Shown: in pieces, positions 6,599-10,274 of the stretch | How positions within the stretch are numbered: position 1 is the first letter of the stretch | Layout of the letters: every line of letters starts with the position of its first letter | Source: Clostridiaceae bacterium | Lineage (GTDB): Bacteria > Bacillota > Clostridia > Lachnospirales > Lachnospiraceae | DNA: 10,274 nt | NCBI GenBank assembly: GCA_902362725.1 | Contig: CABIXM010000012.1 | Coordinates: 97,911 to 108,184 of the forward strand | Direction: 5' to 3' | The notes under the pieces: generated by a model | Seen by the model: only the letters and a program-made list of their open reading frames with translations | Told to the model about the DNA's origin: nothing | Databases searched by the model: none | Translations under genes and position numbers: made by a program

Positions 6599-6643
6599 CG
6601 TCTCTGCCGCAGCATGTTTATGTTGCAGGCAGAGACGTTTTTT
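6599..6643 (+). terminator. Strong Rho-independent terminator of the feo operon
   Basis: CGTCTCTGCC (6599-6608) pairs perfectly with GGCAGAGACG (6628-6637), and the stem continues as GCAGCAT/ATGTTGC with one bulged A and a GTTT loop. Six T residues follow (6638-6643). It lies 13 bases after the HMA-protein stop codon. Confidence 0.95.
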
Positions 6644-6661
6644 GATTTTTCAATAAAAATA

Positions 6662-6710
6662 TGTTGTTTTTCTGTTGGATTTATCTATATTTATATTGAC
6701 TTATGTTGGA
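6662..6710. promoter_or_regulatory. Helically phased TGTTG repeats at the dehydrogenase operon promoter
   Basis: TGTTG occurs at 6662, 6673 and 6704, the last two as the longer TGTTGGA. The starts are 11 and 31 bases apart, about one and three helical turns, so they share one DNA face. They run from upstream of the -35 into the spacer of the promoter. This is a plausible activator or repressor site set, but the region is AT-rich and the unit is short. Confidence 0.35.
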
Positions 6711-6723
6711 ATAGTGCTATAAT
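6696..6723 (+). promoter_or_regulatory. Promoter of the SDR-PHP-dehydrogenase operon
   Basis: A -35 TTGACT (6696-6701) and a perfect -10 TATAAT (6718-6723) are separated by 16 bases. Transcription should begin near 6730, leaving a leader of about 60 bases that contains CAATCAAAATTG (6746-6757) and a strong AAAGGAGG ribosome site before the ATG at 6791. Confidence 0.85.
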
Positions 6724-6790
6724 GAAAGCATAAAGTACGGAAAAACAATCAAAATTGGAAAAATCTCACATATAAAAGGAGGAATTTAGT

Positions 6791-7663
6791 ATGAATCTGG
6801 CAGAAGCAAAGGAATACGCCAAGAAAAACATTCACAACCGTCCGGCGACTACAGGCCGTCTGGCTGGTAAAATCGCAGTGGTAACCGGAGGAGCCCAGGG
6901 CTTCGGTCTGGGAATCGCGACAGAGATGTACCATGAGGGAGCAAGCGTTGTACTTGCGGACCTGAATGTGGATCAGGCAAAGGAAGCGGCGAAAGCGTTC
7001 GGCGACCGTGCCGTAGGCCTGAAGGTAGACGTATCCGACCCGGCGTCCATGGAGCAGATGGTATGCGACGCGGTAGAGCATTTTGGGGGCATCGATATCT
7101 TTGTGTCCAACGCAGGCGTTCTGAAGGCAGGCAGCCTGGACGATATGGATCCGGCGGCATTCGCGTTTGTAACCAAGGTCAATTATATCGGCTATTTTAA
7201 CGCTGCCAAGTATGCTTCCGCGATTATGAAGGCACAGCACGACGCAGATCCGGAGCAGTGGTTCGATATTATCCAGATCAACTCCAAATCCGGCCTGGTA
7301 GGCTCTAAGAACAACAGCGCTTACGCAGGCGGTAAGTTCGGCGGCATTGGCCTGACCCAGAGCTTTGCCCTGGAGCTGGTAACCTCCAACATTAAAGTAA
7401 ATTCCATCTGCCCGGGCAACTTCTATGACGGCCCTCTGTGGTCCGACCCGGAGAGAGGACTCTTCGTACAGTACCTGAACGCAGGTAAGGTTCCGGGAGC
7501 AAAGACCGTACAGGACGTAAAGGATTATTACCTGTCCAAGTCCCCGATTCACAGAGGCTGCACTCCGAAGGATGTGGCGAAGGCACTGTTCTACGCGGTA
7601 GAACAGGAGTTTGAGACAGGCCAGGCTATTCCGGTGACAGGCGGTCAGACCATGCTGAACTAG
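6791..7663 (+). CDS. Short-chain dehydrogenase/reductase, probably acting on a sugar or polyol (phosphate)
   Basis: This is a 290-residue NAD(P)-dependent oxidoreductase of the SDR family with a Rossmann fold. The cofactor loop TGGAQGFG lies at 32-39, Asp57 at the end of the second strand favours NAD(H), and SNAG is at 106-109. The catalytic set is Asn131, Ser165 in INSKSG, Tyr178 and Lys182 (YAGGK). A 25-residue N-terminal extension (MNLAEAKEYAKKNIHNRP...) precedes the fold. An insertion after the PG motif (GNFYDGPLWSDPERGLFVQYL, about 209-230) would shape the substrate pocket. The style recalls sorbitol-6-phosphate 2-dehydrogenase and the SDR domain of the RhaD-type aldolase/dehydrogenases, but the substrate is not determined. 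It is the first gene of a three-gene operon with a strong own promoter, and the next gene's ribosome site overlaps its stop codon. Confidence 0.9.
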   Translation: MNLAEAKEYAKKNIHNRPATTGRLAGKIAVVTGGAQGFGLGIATEMYHEGASVVLADLNVDQAKEAAKAFGDRAVGLKVDVSDPASMEQMVCDAVEHFGGIDIFVSNAGVLKAGSLDDMDPAAFAFVTKVNYIGYFNAAKYASAIMKAQHDADPEQWFDIIQINSKSGLVGSKNNSAYAGGKFGGIGLTQSFALELVTSNIKVNSICPGNFYDGPLWSDPERGLFVQYLNAGKVPGAKTVQDVKDYYLSKSPIHRGCTPKDVAKALFYAVEQEFETGQAIPVTGGQTMLN

Positions 7664-7672
7664 GAGGAATTT

Positions 7673-8851
7673 ATGGATAAATTTGTGGAACGGCAGGAGG
7701 TCTTAAAGCTTCTGAACGCTCCTACGCCGGAGGAGCGGCTGGCGAACCTGGCCATTCTGATCGGCGGCGAGAAGGAGAAGCCGGAGGTAAAGCCTCAGTT
7801 TGCCAACAATCACATACATACCATTTACTCATTTTCCCCGTACTCCCCGACGGCGGCGGTATACTGTGCCCGGGACGAGGGTCTTCAGACAGCCGGAATC
7901 ATGGATCACGACAGCATCGCCGGAGCCGTAGAATTTCGGAAAGCGGGCAAGATCGCCGGGATTGGCACCACCTGTGGTATGGAGTGCCGCGTGGATCTGT
8001 CAGCCACGAAGATGGCGGGCCGGAAGCTGAATAATCCGGATCAGGCCGGTATCTGTTACATGGCGATTCACAGCATCCCGGCGACGGGCTTCAAGCGTCT
8101 GGACGAGGTCTTCGCTCCCTTACGGGAAAAACGAAATGTGCGGAACCGCAAGATGGTGGCGAATATCAATGAGCTGATGAAGCCCTATGGTATTGAAGTG
8201 GATTTCGATCAGGACGTCGTTCCCATTTCCCAGTATCAGAACGGCGGTTCCATCACCGAGCGCCATGTGCTCTGCGCCTTAAGCCAGAAGATTCTGGACA
8301 AAGCACCCCGGGGCGGCTGTGCAGACTTCGTGGAGCAGGAACTGGGCGTCGCGTTAAATGACACTGCAAAAGCGCGGCTGTCGGATCCGGAAAATCCGCA
8401 TCTGATCTACGACCTGCTGGGCGTCATGAAAGCGGAGCTGGTATCCAAGATCTACGTACCGGCCACGGACGAGTGTATGCCCTTTGCAGACCTGGTAAAG
8501 CTGGCCGACGAGGTGGGCGCGATTCTCTGCTATCCCTATCTGGGCGATGTGACGAATTCCGTCACAGGCGATAAGAAGGCGGCGAAGTTCGAGGACGATT
8601 TTCTGGATGAGCTGTTCGAAATGCTGAAGGAAGAGGGCGTACACGGCGTCACTTACATGCCGGCCCGCAATACGAAGGAGCAGATGACCAGACTGCAGAA
8701 GCTCTGCCGCGATTACGGCATGATGGAGATCTCCGGCGAGGACGTGAATTCCTCCCGCCAGAGCATGATCTGCAAACAGCTGGAGGATCCGCAGTTCAAG
8801 CACCTGGTAGACGCCACCTGGAAATTAATCGAGCGTGAGAAAGTAGATTAA
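7673..8851 (+). CDS. PHP-domain metal-dependent phosphoesterase-like protein with variant metal ligands
   Basis: This 392-residue protein has the polymerase-and-histidinol-phosphatase (PHP) fold, a metal-dependent hydrolase barrel. Visible are motif I NNHIHT (His47, His49), motif II DHDS (78-81), Glu104 in GMECRVDL, His133 in AIHS and His198 in ERHVL. Two usual ligands differ: the HP motif reads YPY (287-289) and the final D-x-H reads EDVN (356-359), so His is Tyr and Asn there. Most ligands remain, so a metal site is likely, but it may hold fewer metals or do other chemistry. A lead of about 40 residues precedes the domain, and a long insertion lies between His133 and motif III. Translation starts at 7673 after AGGAGG that overlaps the SDR stop. 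Being placed between two dehydrogenases, it may dephosphorylate or rearrange a sugar-phosphate intermediate (inference). Confidence 0.85.
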   Translation: MDKFVERQEVLKLLNAPTPEERLANLAILIGGEKEKPEVKPQFANNHIHTIYSFSPYSPTAAVYCARDEGLQTAGIMDHDSIAGAVEFRKAGKIAGIGTTCGMECRVDLSATKMAGRKLNNPDQAGICYMAIHSIPATGFKRLDEVFAPLREKRNVRNRKMVANINELMKPYGIEVDFDQDVVPISQYQNGGSITERHVLCALSQKILDKAPRGGCADFVEQELGVALNDTAKARLSDPENPHLIYDLLGVMKAELVSKIYVPATDECMPFADLVKLADEVGAILCYPYLGDVTNSVTGDKKAAKFEDDFLDELFEMLKEEGVHGVTYMPARNTKEQMTRLQKLCRDYGMMEISGEDVNSSRQSMICKQLEDPQFKHLVDATWKLIEREKVD

Positions 8852-8880
8852 GCCATAGATTTCATAAAAGGAGAAGAACT

Positions 8881-10143
8881 ATGAAAGCAAAAGCACTGAG
8901 ACTTTACGGAAAAGAAGATTTACGTCTGGACGAATATGAGCTTCCGGAGATTAAGGACGACGAGATTCTGGCGAGAGTCGTATCCGACAGTATCTGCATG
9001 TCTTCCTACAAAGCAGCCATGCAGGGCGAGGATCACAAGCGTGTTCCGGAAAATATCAAAGAGCATCCGGTTATCATCGGCCATGAGTTCTGCGGTGACC
9101 TGGTAAAGGTAGGAGCAAAATGGGCACATGAGTTCAAGGAGGGTGAGAAATTCTCCATCCAGCCGGCTCTGAACTACAAGGGAAGCCTGGCGGCTCCGGG
9201 ATACTCCTATGAGTACATCGGCGGCGACGCTACATATATCATTATTCCGAACGAGGTTATGGAGATGGGCTGTCTGCTTCATTTCGACAGCGACAACTTC
9301 TTCGGCGGCTCTCTGACAGAGCCTCTGTCCTGCGTAGCAGGTACCTTCCACGCCATGTATCATGCCACCAGAGGAAAATACGAGCATGACATGGGCATCG
9401 TAGAGGGCGGCAAGATGGCGATCCTGGCAGGTGTAGGCCCCATGGGACTGGCTGCTATTGACTATATCACACACTGTGACAGATGTCCGTCTCTCTTAGT
9501 AGTTACCGACATCGACGACGCGAGACTGGCGCGCGCGGCACAGGTGCTTCCGACGGAAGAGGCTGCCAAGAAGGGGATCAAGCTGGTATATGCCAACACA
9601 GGCAAGGTAGAGGACGCCCATAAGTTTATGATGGACTTCACTGACGGCGAAGGCTTCAACGACGTGCTGGTATTCGCTCCGGTAGCTCCGGTGGTAGAGC
9701 TGGCTGACAGCATTCTGGCACAGGACGGCTGCCTGAACTTCTTCGCAGGCCCCTCCAACCCGGCATTCTCCGCGCCGTTCAACTTCTACAATGTACATTA
9801 CGCAGGAACCCACGTGGTAGGAACCTCCGGTGGAAATACGGACGATATGAAAGAGTGCCTTTCCATGATCGGGCAGGGCAAGCTGGATCCGGCTATCCTG
9901 GTAACACATATCGGAGGCCTGAACGTGGCAAGAGAAACCACGCTGAACCTGCCGAACGTACCGGGCGGAAAGAAACTGATTTACACCCATATCTCCCTGC
10001 CGCTGACCGCGATTGCAGACTTTGAGGAGAAGGGAAAAGAGGATCCGATGTTCGCGGAGCTGGCGAAGATCGTAGCCAAGACCAACGGCTTGTGGAATGC
10101 AGAGGCAGAGAAATATCTGCTGGAGCACGCACCGGCTATCTAA
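8881..10143 (+). CDS. Zinc-type dehydrogenase of the SorE/YggP (L-sorbose-1-phosphate reductase) family
   Basis: This 420-residue protein belongs to the medium-chain alcohol dehydrogenase family. It closely resembles, from memory, Escherichia coli YggP and the SorE L-sorbose-1-phosphate reductase, which interconvert a ketose 1-phosphate and a polyol phosphate. Shared features are DSICMSSYKAA (36-46), HKRVP, GHEF (67-70), GYSYEYIGGDATY, DGCLNFFAGP, NFYNVHYAGTHVVGTSGG and the C-terminal GGKKLIY...PLTAIADFEEKGK...WNAEAEKYLL. The catalytic zinc ligands would be Cys39, His68 and Glu147 or Glu69. The four-Cys structural zinc loop of classic alcohol dehydrogenases is absent, as in this family. The Rossmann loop GVGPMG (184-189) and Asp210 suggest NAD(H). 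A good AAAAGGAG site precedes 8881. The exact substrate is unknown; no sorbose PTS genes are visible here. Confidence 0.92.
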   Translation: MKAKALRLYGKEDLRLDEYELPEIKDDEILARVVSDSICMSSYKAAMQGEDHKRVPENIKEHPVIIGHEFCGDLVKVGAKWAHEFKEGEKFSIQPALNYKGSLAAPGYSYEYIGGDATYIIIPNEVMEMGCLLHFDSDNFFGGSLTEPLSCVAGTFHAMYHATRGKYEHDMGIVEGGKMAILAGVGPMGLAAIDYITHCDRCPSLLVVTDIDDARLARAAQVLPTEEAAKKGIKLVYANTGKVEDAHKFMMDFTDGEGFNDVLVFAPVAPVVELADSILAQDGCLNFFAGPSNPAFSAPFNFYNVHYAGTHVVGTSGGNTDDMKECLSMIGQGKLDPAILVTHIGGLNVARETTLNLPNVPGGKKLIYTHISLPLTAIADFEEKGKEDPMFAELAKIVAKTNGLWNAEAEKYLLEHAPAI

Positions 10144-10163
10144 AAACAGAGGAAACAGAGACA

Positions 10164-10196
10164 GAGCGCATTTCCTGCGGGGATGCGCTCTTTTTT
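10164..10196 (+). terminator. Strong Rho-independent terminator of the dehydrogenase operon
   Basis: GAGCGCAT (10164-10171) pairs with ATGCGCTC (10183-10190), and the stem extends through TTCC/GGGG to a TGC loop, 12 pairs in all. Six T residues follow (10191-10196). It starts 20 bases after the stop codon of the last operon gene. Confidence 0.95.
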
Positions 10197-10211
10197 ACTT
10201 TATAGGAAAGA

Positions 10212-10259
10212 CCGCCTCCGGCGCTCTCTTGAACGAAAAAGGCCCGCGCGGAGGCGGGC
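10212..10259. repeat. Overlapping, mutually exclusive inverted repeats
   Basis: CCGCCTCCG (10212-10220) is fully complementary to CGGAGGCGG (10249-10257). The second arm also overlaps a GC-rich hairpin, GCCCGC (10242-10247) with GCGGGC (10254-10259). On the minus strand the short hairpin is followed by five T residues (10240-10236), so it could end transcription of a convergent gene beyond the window. On the plus strand the two pairings compete and both cover a GGAGG sequence (10250-10254), as in an attenuator or translation switch. The pairings are seen; the role is open. Confidence 0.5.
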
Positions 10260-10274
10260 ATGAAAACGGGACGG
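10260..10274 (+). CDS. Possible start of a further gene, cut by the window edge
   Basis: An ATG at 10260 opens a frame (Met-Lys-Thr-Gly-Arg) to the window end and stands five bases after GGAGG. Only five codons are visible and the GGAGG could merely be part of the GC-rich hairpin, so this is weak. No promoter was seen between 10197 and 10249. Confidence 0.2.

Noticed and set aside
6640..6790. Riboswitch in the leader of the dehydrogenase operon
   Set aside because: The leader is only about 60 bases, AT-rich and without a clear multi-stem fold; no known aptamer pattern recognised.
6749..7552. Minus-strand open frame of 267 codons opposite the SDR gene
   Set aside because: It is antisense to a gene with a full SDR catalytic set; no initiation signals or domain features.
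1..10274. Mobile element, CRISPR array, toxin-antitoxin or defence system
   Set aside because: No transposase, integrase, repeat-spacer pattern, small toxin pair or defence-type domain was seen on either strand.

Overview
The window looks like chromosomal DNA of a Gram-positive anaerobe of the class Clostridia, most likely a gut Lachnospiraceae. The reasons are the fairly high-GC coding DNA set against very AT-rich intergenic DNA, strong AGGAGG ribosome sites, the Feo protein sequences, the paired feoA genes ahead of feoB, and the scpA-scpB pair. This assignment is an inference from protein and signal style. No rRNA, tRNA, phage, insertion sequence or CRISPR array was seen. All supported genes read on the plus strand.

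Layout. (1) Bases 1-759 are the C-terminal part of an FGGY-family sugar kinase cut by the window edge. (2) Bases 795-3003 form a tight cluster of a calcineurin-like metallophosphoesterase, scpA and scpB, with gaps of only 1 and 3 bases. ScpA and ScpB are the partners of SMC in chromosome condensation. A large stem-loop with a U-tract (3027-3097) closes it. (3) Bases 3158-6643 are a ferrous-iron uptake locus. It has a promoter region dense with palindromes (a Fur-like box over the -35 and an array of TTAGT/ACTAA half-sites after the -10), two different feoA genes, feoB, and a small membrane-anchored protein with a heavy-metal-associated CxxC motif. A strong terminator follows. (4) Bases 6662-10196 are an apparent three-gene operon with its own promoter and terminator: a short-chain dehydrogenase, a variant PHP-domain protein, and a zinc-type dehydrogenase of the SorE/YggP (L-sorbose-1-phosphate reductase) family. 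(5) Bases 10197-10274 hold overlapping, mutually exclusive inverted repeats and possibly the start of a further gene.

How the genes may work together. In the iron locus, FeoB is the Fe(II) permease with an N-terminal GTPase, and the FeoA proteins are its cytosolic SH3-like partners. The CxxC protein sits where other lineages carry FeoC or a Cys-rich accessory protein. In the last operon, two NAD(P)-type oxidoreductases flank a probable metal-dependent phosphoesterase. This suggests a small pathway for a polyol, ketose or sugar phosphate. It is the best candidate here for an undescribed pathway; its substrate cannot be read from the sequence. The other regions are ordinary core-genome content.
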